Assembly (NCBI GenBank): GCA_025352085.1
Contig: JANXUA010000029.1
Location: 55,887-119,886 of the forward strand
Length of the DNA: 64,000 bases
DNA from: Caulobacteraceae bacterium
GTDB lineage: Bacteria > Pseudomonadota > Alphaproteobacteria > Caulobacterales > Caulobacteraceae
Direction: 5' to 3'
The position numbers and the translations under genes are program-made. Positions 42,036 to 54,951 of the stretch are shown here, in pieces. A model generated the notes under the pieces. That model searched no databases. It saw only the letters and a list, made by a program, of their open reading frames with translations, and had not been told where the DNA came from. Each line of letters opens with the position of its first letter. Positions within the stretch are counted from its first letter, which is position 1.

Positions 42036-43717
42036 CCAATTCTCCCGCGCCCGCCGACGAACTCGTATTCCTCCCCTTGGGTGGCTCGAACGAGATCGGC
42101 ATGAACTTCAACCTTTACGGCTACGGTCCGCCGCGCGCCCGCAAATGGATCGTCGTCGATCTGGGCGTCACCTTCGGGGACCAGACGACGCCGGGGGTGG
42201 AGATCATCCTGCCCGATCCGACCTTCATCGAGGAATACGCCAAGGACATCCTCGGTATCGTTCTGACCCACGCCCACGAAGACCATATTGGCGCCGTCGC
42301 CTGGTTGTGGCCGCGCCTCAAGGCGCCCCTCTACGCGACGCCGTTCACCGCCTTTCTGCTACGGGAAAAACTGCGGGAAAAAGGTTTGCTGGACGAAGCG
42401 AAGATCACCGAGGTCGCTTTGGGCGGGACGCTCAAGCTTGGTCCGTTCGACCTCACCCTTCTGACCCTGACCCACTCTATCCCGGAGCCCAATGGCGTCG
42501 CCATCCGCACACCGCTGGGCACGATCCTGCACACTGGCGACTGGAAGATCGATCCCGACCCGATCACGGGCGCCAAAACTGATGAAGACGCCATCCGCGC
42601 CCTGGGCGACGAGGGCGTGCTGGCCATGGTATGTGACTCCACCAATGTGTTCGTAGACGGGGAAGCCGGTTCTGAAGCCGACGTGCGCACCACACTCAAC
42701 GCCTTGATCGGAACGCTCAAAGGCAAGGTCGCGGCCGCCTGTTTCGCCTCCAATGTGGCGCGAATGGACACCATCATCCGCGCCGCCGCGGCCAACGGCC
42801 GGCGGGTGTGTCTGGTCGGCCGCTCGATGATCCGCATGTCGCAGGCGGCCCGTTCCGTGGGCCTGCTGAACGATGTTGGGCCTTTCCTGAACGACGCCGA
42901 AGCCAAAAATTTTCCCGGCGATAAAATTCTTTATCTGTGCACTGGCAGCCAAGGCGAGCCCCGCGCCGCCCTTTCACGGATGGCGGACGGCAGCCACCCG
43001 CATGTGAAACTGGGCGCGGGCGATTCCTGCATATTTTCATCGCGGATCATTCCGGGTAATGATGTGCCGATCCGCAATCTGCAGAACAAGCTCGCCGACC
43101 GCGGCGTGCGGCTCTACACCGAGCGCGATCACCCTGGCATCCACGTCTCCGGCCACCCCTGCCGCGACGAACTCAAGCGGATGTACCAGTGGGCTCGCCC
43201 GGCCATAGCGATTCCGACGCACGGCGAGCGGCGCCACCTCCTCGAACACGCCGCCTTAGCGCGCGATCTTCAGGTCGGTCAGGCGCTTGCGCCGCGCAAC
43301 GGCGACATGGTCCGCCTGGCGCCGGGCAGCGCGATGGTGATCGACGAGGTCCCCGCGGGGCGTTTGTACATCGACGGCGGCGTGGTCACGCCGGAGAACG
43401 GCGACGCCCTGCGCGAACGGCGTCACGCGGCGACCAATGGCATGCTCACCGTCAGCGTCGCCCTGGACGGCCGCAGCTCTCTGGCGTCGGGCCCGCAGGT
43501 GCGCTGCCTGGGCATGCCCGGCGATGACGACTATTCGGTTGGCGACGCCGCCGACGACCTCGCCGACGAGGCCCGCCATGCCTTCCATCGCTTGTCTCCC
43601 GATGAGTGCGACGACGACGACGCGGTGGAGGCGGCATTGTCCCGCGCGGTGAAGAAAGCCGCCTTCCGCATTTGGAAACGCCGCCCGATTGTGGAAACAA
43701 CGGTCCTCAGGGTGTAG
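42032..43717 (+). CDS. rnj: Ribonuclease J (metallo-beta-lactamase / beta-CASP)
   Basis: [42 protein letters not shown], 561 aa. Confidence 0.95.
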   Translation: MTNSPAPADELVFLPLGGSNEIGMNFNLYGYGPPRARKWIVVDLGVTFGDQTTPGVEIILPDPTFIEEYAKDILGIVLTHAHEDHIGAVAWLWPRLKAPLYATPFTAFLLREKLREKGLLDEAKITEVALGGTLKLGPFDLTLLTLTHSIPEPNGVAIRTPLGTILHTGDWKIDPDPITGAKTDEDAIRALGDEGVLAMVCDSTNVFVDGEAGSEADVRTTLNALIGTLKGKVAAACFASNVARMDTIIRAAAANGRRVCLVGRSMIRMSQAARSVGLLNDVGPFLNDAEAKNFPGDKILYLCTGSQGEPRAALSRMADGSHPHVKLGAGDSCIFSSRIIPGNDVPIRNLQNKLADRGVRLYTERDHPGIHVSGHPCRDELKRMYQWARPAIAIPTHGERRHLLEHAALARDLQVGQALAPRNGDMVRLAPGSAMVIDEVPAGRLYIDGGVVTPENGDALRERRHAATNGMLTVSVALDGRSSLASGPQVRCLGMPGDDDYSVGDAADDLADEARHAFHRLSPDECDDDDAVEAALSRAVKKAAFRIWKRRPIVETTVLRV

Positions 43718-43765
43718 TTGTCGTTTCCGCCCGCGACGGTGGAAGGATTTCGGAGCGTCTCAACC

Positions 43766-44188
43766 ATGATCGGCAAGTTAAACCACGTCGGCGTCGCCAC
43801 GCCTTCCATCGAGGAGTCGTGGAAACTGTATCGTGACGTGCTTGGCGTCACCGACATTACCGATAAGCGCGCCCTGCCTGAACAGGGCGTGTGGGTTTCG
43901 TTCGTCAACCTGCCAAACGCCCAGATCGAATTGATTGAGCCCTATGGCGAAGCCTCGCCAATTCACGGCTTCTTGGCCAAGAACCCGCGCGGCGGCCAGC
44001 ATCATGTCTGTTTCGAGGTTGCCGATATCATCTCAGCCCGCGACGACATGCGCGCCAAGGGCGCCGCGGTGCTCGGCAACGGCGAGCCGCGCATCGGCGC
44101 GCACGGCGTACCGGTGATCTTCGTACACCCCAAGGATATGGGCGGCGTGCTGGTTGAGTTGATGCAAACGCCTGGGGACGCGCGCTGA
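43766..44188 (+). CDS. mce: Methylmalonyl-CoA epimerase
   Basis: IGKLNHVGVATPSIEESWKLYRDVLGV...NPRGGQHHVCFEVADI...IFVHPKDMGGVLVELMQ; start at ATG 43766. Confidence 0.94.
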   Translation: MIGKLNHVGVATPSIEESWKLYRDVLGVTDITDKRALPEQGVWVSFVNLPNAQIELIEPYGEASPIHGFLAKNPRGGQHHVCFEVADIISARDDMRAKGAAVLGNGEPRIGAHGVPVIFVHPKDMGGVLVELMQTPGDAR

Positions 44189-44189
44189 C

Positions 44190-44450
44190 GTGACCTTCGA
44201 AAGCGGCATAGCTATTTACCTGACGATCTGGTGGACCATTTTGTTCGCCGTTTTGCCGCTGGGCTCGCGCAGTCATGCCGAGGAGGGAATTCCGGTTCCC
44301 GGCGGCGGCGATCCGGCCTCGCCAGTCAATCCCAACCTGAAGCGCAAGTTCATCACTACGACCTGGGTGTCGGCGATCATCTTCGCTATGCTTTGGGCGG
44401 TGTTGCGGTTCCACCTTGTCACCCTGCCAAGCTTCCCCGGCTCGCACTGA
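44190..44450 (+). CDS. DUF1467 family membrane protein
   Basis: 86 aa, two TM segments, YLTIWWTILFAVLPLGSRSHAEEG...NLKRKFITTTWVSAIIF; between mce and proS. Confidence 0.92.
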   Translation: MTFESGIAIYLTIWWTILFAVLPLGSRSHAEEGIPVPGGGDPASPVNPNLKRKFITTTWVSAIIFAMLWAVLRFHLVTLPSFPGSH

Positions 44451-44481
44451 GCGATTGCCCCCCTTTTAGGATGTGTCGCCT

Positions 44482-45801
44482 ATGCGCCTGTCGCGCTTTT
44501 TTCTGCCTGTTCTGAAGCAAACCCCGTCCGAGGCGCAGATCACCTCGCACCGGCTGATGTTGCGCGCCGGCATGATTCGCCAAGAGGCGGCGGGCATCTA
44601 CGCCTGGCTGCCGCTCGGCCACCGGGTCCTGCGCAAGATCGAGCAGATCGTGCGCGAGGAAATGGATCGTGCCGGGGCGGTCGAGTTGCTGATGCCGACC
44701 CTTCAACTGGCGGACCTGTGGCGCGAAAGCGGCCGCTATGACGCCTATGGCGCCGAGATGCTGCGCATCACCGACCGCCACGAGCGCGAAATGCTGTACG
44801 GACCGACCAATGAGGAGATGATCACCGAGATTTTCCGCGCTTCGGTGAAATCCTACAAACAGTTACCGCTCAATCTTTATCACATCCAATGGAAGTTCCG
44901 CGACGAACAGCGCCCCCGTTTTGGGGTCATGCGCGGGCGCGAGTTCCTCATGAAGGACGCCTATTCCTTCGATCTGGATGAGGCGGCCGGGCGCGCGTCG
45001 TATGATCGGATGTTCGTCGCCTATCTGCGCCTCTTTGCCCGGATGGGCCTGAAAGCCGTGCCGATGAAGGCCGAAACCGGGCCGATCGGTGGGGAACTGA
45101 GCCACGAGTTCATCGTTCTGGCTCAAACCGGAGAGTCGGCGGTGTTTCTCGACAAGCGGATTTTGGACCTGCCCATCCCCGCTGATGACGTCGACTATCG
45201 CGGCGATCTGACGCCCGTCATCGACGCGTGGACCCATCTCTACGCCGCCACCGAGGACGTGCATGACGCCACCCGCTATGAGCGCGACACCGCCGAGGTG
45301 GACCGCATGACGGCGCGCGGCATTGAGGTCGGGCAGGTGTTCTTCTTCGGCGATAAATACTCCACGCCGATGAAGGCTACGGTCAGCGGCCCGGACGGTG
45401 CCGAAAGGCCGGCCCAGATGGGCAGTTACGGCGTCGGCGTTTCGCGTCTGGTCGGCGCGATCATTGAGGCAAGCCACGACGATGCCGGAATTATCTGGCC
45501 CGATACGGTCGCGCCCTATGGGGTGGGGATCATCAATCTGCGGGCCGGCGATGCGACGTGCGACGCCGCCTGCGAGAGCGCCTACGCCGCCCTGACCACC
45601 GTCGGCAAGGAGCCGCTGCTGGACGACACCGATGAGCGCCCGGGCGGCAAGTTCGCGGCCATGGATTTGATCGGCCTTCCCTGGCAATTGATCATCGGAC
45701 CGCGCGGCCTCGCCGAAGGCATGGTTGAACTCAAACGCCGCGCGACGGGCGACCGCCAGACCCTGTCGCTGGACGCGGCGCTGCAGGTCATCTGTGGTTG
45801 A
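44482..45801 (+). CDS. proS: Prolyl-tRNA synthetase (short alphaproteobacterial type)
   Basis: [86 protein letters not shown]. Confidence 0.96.
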   Translation: MRLSRFFLPVLKQTPSEAQITSHRLMLRAGMIRQEAAGIYAWLPLGHRVLRKIEQIVREEMDRAGAVELLMPTLQLADLWRESGRYDAYGAEMLRITDRHEREMLYGPTNEEMITEIFRASVKSYKQLPLNLYHIQWKFRDEQRPRFGVMRGREFLMKDAYSFDLDEAAGRASYDRMFVAYLRLFARMGLKAVPMKAETGPIGGELSHEFIVLAQTGESAVFLDKRILDLPIPADDVDYRGDLTPVIDAWTHLYAATEDVHDATRYERDTAEVDRMTARGIEVGQVFFFGDKYSTPMKATVSGPDGAERPAQMGSYGVGVSRLVGAIIEASHDDAGIIWPDTVAPYGVGIINLRAGDATCDAACESAYAALTTVGKEPLLDDTDERPGGKFAAMDLIGLPWQLIIGPRGLAEGMVELKRRATGDRQTLSLDAALQVICG

Positions 45802-45856
45802 GAAAAGAGGCTTCTTCAGCTTTCCCTTCCGACAAAAGGGAGGGAGGAATCGCGTC

Positions 45857-47125
45857 ATGACCCCCCGCCCGTTCAGCGCCTGGGAGCGCACAATCGCGCT
45901 TCGCTATCTGTTGACCAAGAAGAGCCATGGCGGCGTGGCGCTGATTTCGATCATCTCGTTCGCCGCAATCGCCCTGGCGGTCGCCGCGCTGATCATCACC
46001 ATGTCGATCATGAACGGCTTTCGCACCGAACTGTCCGCCAAAATCCTTGGTTTCAACGGCCATGCCTATTTGGTCGGCGGGAATATGACCCCGGCGGACC
46101 GATTGGCCATGGTGAGGCGCATTCGCGCCGTCCCCGGTGTCGTCGAGGCCACACCGGTGGTGGAATCGCAGGCCCTTGTGCAGGGGCCAATGGCCGCCGC
46201 CGGCGCCGTGGTGCGTGGCATCGATCCGGCGGACCTGCGCGCCACGCCGATCATCGCCGGCAATATCAAGACCGGCTCGATGGCGGGGTTCGGCAAGGGT
46301 GATGAGGGCGGCGAAGAGGTGCTCGTTGGTCAGAAGCTCGCCGACACCCTGGGCCTCGCCGCCGGCGATCCTATTTCGATCATTTCGCCGTCGGGAGGAT
46401 CGACCGCCTTTGGAACGCTGCCGCCACGCAAGACCTATGTCATCGGCGGTCTGTTTTCCGTTGGCATGAGTGAATACGACCAGACCTTCATCTACATGCC
46501 GCTCAATCAGGCCCAGTTGTTCTTCGGTCGCGACACCGCCGTGGACTTCATCGAGATTAAGCTCGACGATCCGGACAAGGCGCCGGGCATGAAGCACGCT
46601 CTGGCCGCCGCGGCCGGGCCGGGCGCCATCGTCAGCGACTGGACGGAGAAAAATCAGGCCTATTTCGGCGCCCTGCAAGTCGAGCGCAACGTGATGCGCA
46701 TGATCTTCATGTTCATCGTCGCCCTGGCCGCCCTCAACATTATTTCCGGCCTGGTCATGCTGGTGAAAAATAAGGGGCGTGACATCGCCATATTGCGCAC
46801 GATCGGCGCGGGGCGGGGAGCGATCCTGCGCATTTTCTTCATGTCCGGAGCCCTGATCGGCGTTGCCGGGACTTTGGCGGGTTTGGTGTTCGGCCTGGTC
46901 TTCTGCCTCAATATCGAAGCCATCCAACGATTCATTGAATGGGTGACCGGGGTGCAGGTGTTCAACGCCGACGTCTACTTCCTCGCTCACGTGCCGGCCA
47001 GGGTCGACTGGCTGGAGGTGACGCTGGTGTGCCTATGGTCTCTGTTCGCCGCCTTCAGCTTTACCCTACTGCCCGCCTGGCGCGCGTCGCGCCTCGATCC
47101 GGTGGAGGCTCTGCGCAATGAATAG
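45857..47125 (+). CDS. lolC: Lipoprotein-releasing ABC transporter permease LolC/LolE
   Basis: ERTIALRYLLTKKSHGGVALISIISFAAIALAVAALIITMSIMNGFR; MacB/FtsX-type C-terminus ending ASRLDPVEALRNE; start at ATG 45857. Confidence 0.93.
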   Translation: MTPRPFSAWERTIALRYLLTKKSHGGVALISIISFAAIALAVAALIITMSIMNGFRTELSAKILGFNGHAYLVGGNMTPADRLAMVRRIRAVPGVVEATPVVESQALVQGPMAAAGAVVRGIDPADLRATPIIAGNIKTGSMAGFGKGDEGGEEVLVGQKLADTLGLAAGDPISIISPSGGSTAFGTLPPRKTYVIGGLFSVGMSEYDQTFIYMPLNQAQLFFGRDTAVDFIEIKLDDPDKAPGMKHALAAAAGPGAIVSDWTEKNQAYFGALQVERNVMRMIFMFIVALAALNIISGLVMLVKNKGRDIAILRTIGAGRGAILRIFFMSGALIGVAGTLAGLVFGLVFCLNIEAIQRFIEWVTGVQVFNADVYFLAHVPARVDWLEVTLVCLWSLFAAFSFTLLPAWRASRLDPVEALRNE

Positions 47126-47804
47126 CGCGCCGGTGCTGCACATTCGCCATCTGCGCCGCTCCTACGTCACCGGCGAAGGGAAAATTGACGTGCTGAAGGG
47201 CGCCAATCTCACGGTTGCGCCGGGCGAAATCGTCGGTCTGATCGGACCATCGGGATCGGGTAAGTCGTCCCTGTTACATGCGGCGGGTCTGCTTGAACGC
47301 CCGACTGGGGGCGAGATCGTCGTCGAGGGGCGCGATTGCGCCGATCTGAGCGACGCCGAGCGAACGCAGATACGTCTACGGACGATCGGTTTCGTTTATC
47401 AATTCCATCACTTGTTGCCGGAATTTAGCGCCTCCGAGAACATCACCCTACCGGCCCTAATCGCCGGCGAGTCCGTGGCCGAAGCTCGCACCCGGGCGCG
47501 GGATCTCCTTGAGTGGATGGGCCTGGGCGAGCGGCTCAACCATCGGCCGGGCCAACTTTCCGGCGGTGAACAACAGCGCGTCGCCGTCGCCAGGGCGCTG
47601 GTCAATCGTCCACGCCTCTTGCTGGCGGACGAGCCCACCGGCAATCTCGACCCTGAAACGTCCGGCGCCCTGTTCAAAATCCTGCACAAGCTGGTCCGCG
47701 CCACCGGCGTCGCCGCGCTGGTCGCGACCCACAATCTGGAGATGGCGGCGCACATGGACCGGGTGCTCGCCCTCAAGGACGGCAGGTTGGTGGCGCATCA
47801 CTAG
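47118..47804 (+). CDS. lolD: Lipoprotein-releasing ABC transporter ATPase LolD
   Basis: GPSGSGKSSLLHAAGLLE Walker A, LSGGEQQRVAVARALVNRPRLLLADEPTGNLDP. Confidence 0.94.
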   Translation: MNSAPVLHIRHLRRSYVTGEGKIDVLKGANLTVAPGEIVGLIGPSGSGKSSLLHAAGLLERPTGGEIVVEGRDCADLSDAERTQIRLRTIGFVYQFHHLLPEFSASENITLPALIAGESVAEARTRARDLLEWMGLGERLNHRPGQLSGGEQQRVAVARALVNRPRLLLADEPTGNLDPETSGALFKILHKLVRATGVAALVATHNLEMAAHMDRVLALKDGRLVAHH

Positions 47805-47807
47805 CGC

Positions 47808-49808
47808 TTAGGCCGCGCGCGCGGTCGAAATCACGTCGTCGGCCGCCCGGCCGGTCAGTTCGGCCAGATGATCGAAGGCGGCCTCGAAGGTCCCCAACCC
47901 TTGGGTCAGAGACCGGATTTCGGCGATCAGATCGTGACGCTCGCTCTGGGGCAGATAGGCCTCTATCGCGTCCCAGCCCGGCCAGCCGTCGCGCGGACCG
48001 AAGCCGAGGATCTGTCCGCGCCGCGCCGAAAGGGCGGCGTTGATATTGGCGATGGCGGTTGACGGCGCGAACACGCGCAACTTTTCGATGGGTTCAAGCA
48101 GACGCGAGCCGCAGGCCTTCAACCCCTCGTCAATGGCCAGCTTGCCGGCGATCCGGAAAGCCATTTCCGAGGAATCCACCGCGTGAAAGCCGCCGTCCAC
48201 CAGGGTCACTTCCAAATCGACGACCGGAAAGCCAAATGGTCCCTTGGCGAGGCCGTCGCGCACGCCCTGCTCGACCGCCGGAATCCATTGCTTGGGTATC
48301 GCCCCGCCGGTGATCTTGCTGACAAAGGCGAAACCCTCGCCGCGGCCCCGCGGCTTGATTTCGATAGTGACATCGGCGAACTGGCCGTGGCCGCCGCTTT
48401 GTTTCTTGTGCCGCGCCTTCTTCTGCGTCCCACCGCGAATGGTCTCACGGTAGGGCGTCGCCGGTTTGCTGGTGGTGATATCGACGGTGTATCGCCGCTT
48501 CAACCGCTCCATCGCCAGGCGCACGTGCCCTTCGCCCTGACCCGACAACAGGACCTGGTGGTTTTCCACGTCGTGGGTCACGGAAAGGCCGGTATCCTCC
48601 TCCAGAAGCCGCGTCAGGGCGCCCGACAGACGCACGTCGTCCTTGCGATTGGCCGCGGCTATGGCCAGGGCGAAGAGGGGGCCACGCGGCTCACCGCCGA
48701 TGCGCGGCTGGGCCTGGGCCCCCAGGCTGAGCACATCGCCTGCGCCGGCCGCCTCGATCTTGCCGATGGCGACCACATCGCCGATCTCGGCGATGGCGAG
48801 CTTTTTGTAGGCGGCGCCCTGAATTGATGACAGACCCCCGACGCGGCCTCGGTCCCCGTTGGGCAGGGTGACTTCCGAGCCGTCGGCAAGCCTGGCTCCG
48901 AACACCCGGGCGTAAGCGAGTTTGCCCGCCTGGCCGGTCCAAGTGCTATTGATAACCACCGCGCCCGATCCCCAAAATCCCAGACGGGCGGCGGCGCGCG
49001 CCGGAGCGGGGGTTTCGTGCCTCAACGCTTTGAGCAGGCGTCGCACGCCAAAGCCGTTCAGCGCCGAGCCGAAGAACACAGGAACGATCAGGCCCTCATT
49101 CATGTCGCGCACCAGATCGGCGAACACCAGATCGCGATCGGGCTGAACGTCCGATAGCAATTGTTCCATCAATTCATCATCAAAATCGGCGAGCTGCTCA
49201 AGCATGTGAAAGCGCGCGTCAGCTTCGGCCACGGCCAGATCGCCGGCCAGATCGGTCCGTTGCGAGGCTTGGCCCGGCCGCCAGACGAAGGCCCGCTCCA
49301 GCGCCAGGTCGACATAGCCGGACACCTTTTCGTTTTCGACGATCGGCAGTTGGCGGGCGACCAGCGGGACGGCGCTGATCGGCTTTAGGGCCGCCAGAAG
49401 ATCCCCCAACGATCCACGCGCCTGATCCATCTTGTTGATGAACAGCGCGCGCGGCGTGCCCAGAGTCTCAAGCTGGCGCATGATCGGTTGCAACAGCGAG
49501 GCCTTGGCCGCCTCCGGCTCGGCGACGATCAGGGCCAGATCGACCGCCGCCAGGGCCGCGTCGGCTTCCGCGGCCAATTCCAGGGAACCCGGACAATCGA
49601 TCACCGCGTAGTGGTCGCCCATGAAGTCGAAGCCGGCCAGATTGAGTTCAACCGAATGGCCGCGCGCCTTGGCCTCGGGACTGAAATCGCCGACTTTGCG
49701 ATCGGGCGACCCGGCCGCCTGAAGCATGGCTTCCAGAAGCGCGGTCTTGCCGCTTCCTGTCGGCCCAACCAGGGCCAAGGCCCGGACCCCTGCATCCCGA
49801 GCGACCAT
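47808..49808 (-). CDS. Elongation factor G-like translational GTPase paralogue
   Basis: 666 aa, EF-G domain layout; P-loop GPTGSGKT, DCPG, NKMD; EF-G domain IV/V-like C-terminus (FGFPVVDLEVTLVDGGFHAVDSSEMAFRIA); divergent N-terminus. Confidence 0.88.
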   Translation of the reverse strand: MVARDAGVRALALVGPTGSGKTALLEAMLQAAGSPDRKVGDFSPEAKARGHSVELNLAGFDFMGDHYAVIDCPGSLELAAEADAALAAVDLALIVAEPEAAKASLLQPIMRQLETLGTPRALFINKMDQARGSLGDLLAALKPISAVPLVARQLPIVENEKVSGYVDLALERAFVWRPGQASQRTDLAGDLAVAEADARFHMLEQLADFDDELMEQLLSDVQPDRDLVFADLVRDMNEGLIVPVFFGSALNGFGVRRLLKALRHETPAPARAAARLGFWGSGAVVINSTWTGQAGKLAYARVFGARLADGSEVTLPNGDRGRVGGLSSIQGAAYKKLAIAEIGDVVAIGKIEAAGAGDVLSLGAQAQPRIGGEPRGPLFALAIAAANRKDDVRLSGALTRLLEEDTGLSVTHDVENHQVLLSGQGEGHVRLAMERLKRRYTVDITTSKPATPYRETIRGGTQKKARHKKQSGGHGQFADVTIEIKPRGRGEGFAFVSKITGGAIPKQWIPAVEQGVRDGLAKGPFGFPVVDLEVTLVDGGFHAVDSSEMAFRIAGKLAIDEGLKACGSRLLEPIEKLRVFAPSTAIANINAALSARRGQILGFGPRDGWPGWDAIEAYLPQSERHDLIAEIRSLTQGLGTFEAAFDHLAELTGRAADDVISTARAA

Positions 49809-49899
49809 ACGCCGTCCTCCCGCAGCTACCGGGGCAAACCTACGCCTAGTTTCAGGGCTGTGGGAAGGGGGCGATGCGCGCGATACCTATGCGCAGGGC

Positions 49900-50487
49900 T
49901 TACCCGCCCATCATCTTGCGAAACGCCGCCCGGTCGGTGATCCGCGCCGCATAAGCCTTGAGCACCGGGGTTTCGGCGACCATCTTGGACATCATCATGA
50001 AATTCAGCCCGCCGCCCAGCATGATGTCCACCGCCGAAAACGTATCGCCGAGGAAATAGTCGCGCGTCGCCAGATGGGCGTTGAGCACCGCCTCCACCTC
50101 GTCCGCCGGCGCCCACCCCATGGCCCCAGGCACATGCTTGATCTCGAACCGCCGGGAGATCAGCGCCGGCTCCATCACGCCTGGTCGATAGGCCAGCCAG
50201 GACAGGTATGCGCCGCGCGTCGCCTGGCCGGGCAGTGGTCCCATCGGAACCGTCCGGTATCTATCGGTTAGATATATTGCGATGGCGCTCGACTCGAACA
50301 CCGTCTCGCCATCGTCGCTCAAGGCCGGGACCTTGCCGTGTGGATGAGGATTGGCCGGATCGCGCGCCCCGGTGCCATCGGGCCGGCGCCAGTCGACGTC
50401 ATGGATCTCATACGGAATGCCGAGCTCCTCAAGGAGCCAGACAATGCTGGCCGCGCGGGTGTTGGGGGAATGGTGGAGGGTGATCAT
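49900..50487 (-). CDS. Glutathione S-transferase family protein
   Basis: MITLHHSPNTRAASIVWLLEELGIPYEIHDVDW...NPHGKVPALSDDGETVFESSAIAIYLTDRY; start at ATG 50487. Confidence 0.92.
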   Translation of the reverse strand: MITLHHSPNTRAASIVWLLEELGIPYEIHDVDWRRPDGTGARDPANPHPHGKVPALSDDGETVFESSAIAIYLTDRYRTVPMGPLPGQATRGAYLSWLAYRPGVMEPALISRRFEIKHVPGAMGWAPADEVEAVLNAHLATRDYFLGDTFSAVDIMLGGGLNFMMMSKMVAETPVLKAYAARITDRAAFRKMMGG

Positions 50488-50552
50488 TGACGGACTGCAT
50501 GGATTGAGTTTCGAGAGTAGAAATCTTGACATGAAATTCAGTATTGACATAG

Positions 50553-50567
50553 GAACGAAACAAGAAC
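50553..50567 (+). promoter_or_regulatory. Alphaproteobacterial LexA-type operator GAAC-N7-GAAC
   Basis: GAACgaaacaaGAAC read directly, 40 bp upstream of the 50607 smORF; matches the published alphaproteobacterial SOS box pattern GTTCN7GTTC / GAACN7GAAC. Confidence 0.75.
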
Positions 50568-50606
50568 AATAACGAACCTCGAACATTATTGTCGGAGGAT
50601 AACATC

Positions 50607-50696
50607 ATGGTTCGGTTCGCTCGGGAGTCGTTGGCGCTTGCGTCGGTGGTCGGGTTCGTTTGGATGGTGTGTCAGGCGGCGCAGTTGGCGGCCTGA
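50607..50696 (+). CDS. sidA: 29-aa single-TM protein, probable SOS-induced cell-division inhibitor SidA
   Basis: MVRFARESLALASVVGFVWMVCQAAQLAA; Shine-Dalgarno GGAGGA at 50594-50599; LexA-type box upstream; directly upstream of dnaE. Same length, membrane character and context as Caulobacter crescentus SidA. Absent from the supplied ORF track (every listed ORF is at least 60 aa). Confidence 0.8.
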   Translation: MVRFARESLALASVVGFVWMVCQAAQLAA

Positions 50697-50724
50697 GTCG
50701 CTCAAAGCGTGAGGAGTTGAAGTC

Positions 50725-54144
<3,420 letters not shown>

Positions 54145-54159
54145 ACGAGAGTCATCAAC

Positions 54160-54951
54160 TCACCTCGCCACGGCATAGATCATGATCCCGGTGGCCACGG
54201 CCAGGTTGAGGCTGTCGGCTCGTCCGCGCATGGGGATTTTAACCGCGACATCGCAGATGGCCGCCAATTCGTCGGGTAGACCCGCCTGTTCATTGCCCAT
54301 CAGAATCAGGGTCGGATCGCGATAGTCCGCCGCGCGAAAATCGGTGTCGGCGGTCAACAGAGTGGCGACCACCGCGCCCGGCCAGCGCGCGCGCCAGGCG
54401 ATAAAGCCGGCGACGCTCGATCGAGCCAGAGGCAAGGCGAAGATCGACCCCATTGTCGCCCGCACCGCCTCCACCGAATAGGGATCGCAGCATTCGCCGA
54501 CCAGGATCACCCCGCCGCAACCGGCGGCATCAGCAGTGCGCAAGATGGTTCCCAGATTACCCGGGTCGCGCACCGCCTGCAGCGCCACCCAGCAGCGGGC
54601 GGCGGACGGGTTCAGAGCCTCGAGGTGGGTGAAAACCTGCTCGAACACCCCCAAAACAGCCTGGGCGTTATCGCGCCTGGAAATCTTGGCGAGGATGGCG
54701 TCGCTGACTTCAACGGTCTCGCCAGCCACCGCCGCCGCCTCTTGGGTCAACGGATGGTCCGCCGCGGCCGCGCCATACAACAGAATGCGCGGAACTCGCC
54801 CGAGCCGCACGGCCTCGATCACGCTCTTCAAGCCCTCGACCAGGAATAAGCCGGTTTCGTCTCGCGCTTTTCGAAGATGCAGGGCCCGCGCCGCCTTGAC
54901 GGTCGGATTGATCAGGGACGTGATCGTGCGGGAAGCCGCGCGCGGGTTCAT
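54160..54951 (-). CDS. TrmH-family (SpoU) RNA methyltransferase
   Basis: INPTVKAARALHLRKARDETGLFLVEGLKSVIEA, VRDPGNLGTILRTADAAGCGGVIL, GNEQAGLPDEL, IPMRGRADSLNLAVATGIMIY; ATG at 54951 overlaps the upstream stop. Confidence 0.93.
   Translation of the reverse strand: MNPRAASRTITSLINPTVKAARALHLRKARDETGLFLVEGLKSVIEAVRLGRVPRILLYGAAAADHPLTQEAAAVAGETVEVSDAILAKISRRDNAQAVLGVFEQVFTHLEALNPSAARCWVALQAVRDPGNLGTILRTADAAGCGGVILVGECCDPYSVEAVRATMGSIFALPLARSSVAGFIAWRARWPGAVVATLLTADTDFRAADYRDPTLILMGNEQAGLPDELAAICDVAVKIPMRGRADSLNLAVATGIMIYAVAR

Noticed and set aside
45788-46990. 400-aa minus-strand ORF opposite lolC
   Set aside because: Shadow ORF of lolC with no recognisable domain; caused by GC-rich codon usage.
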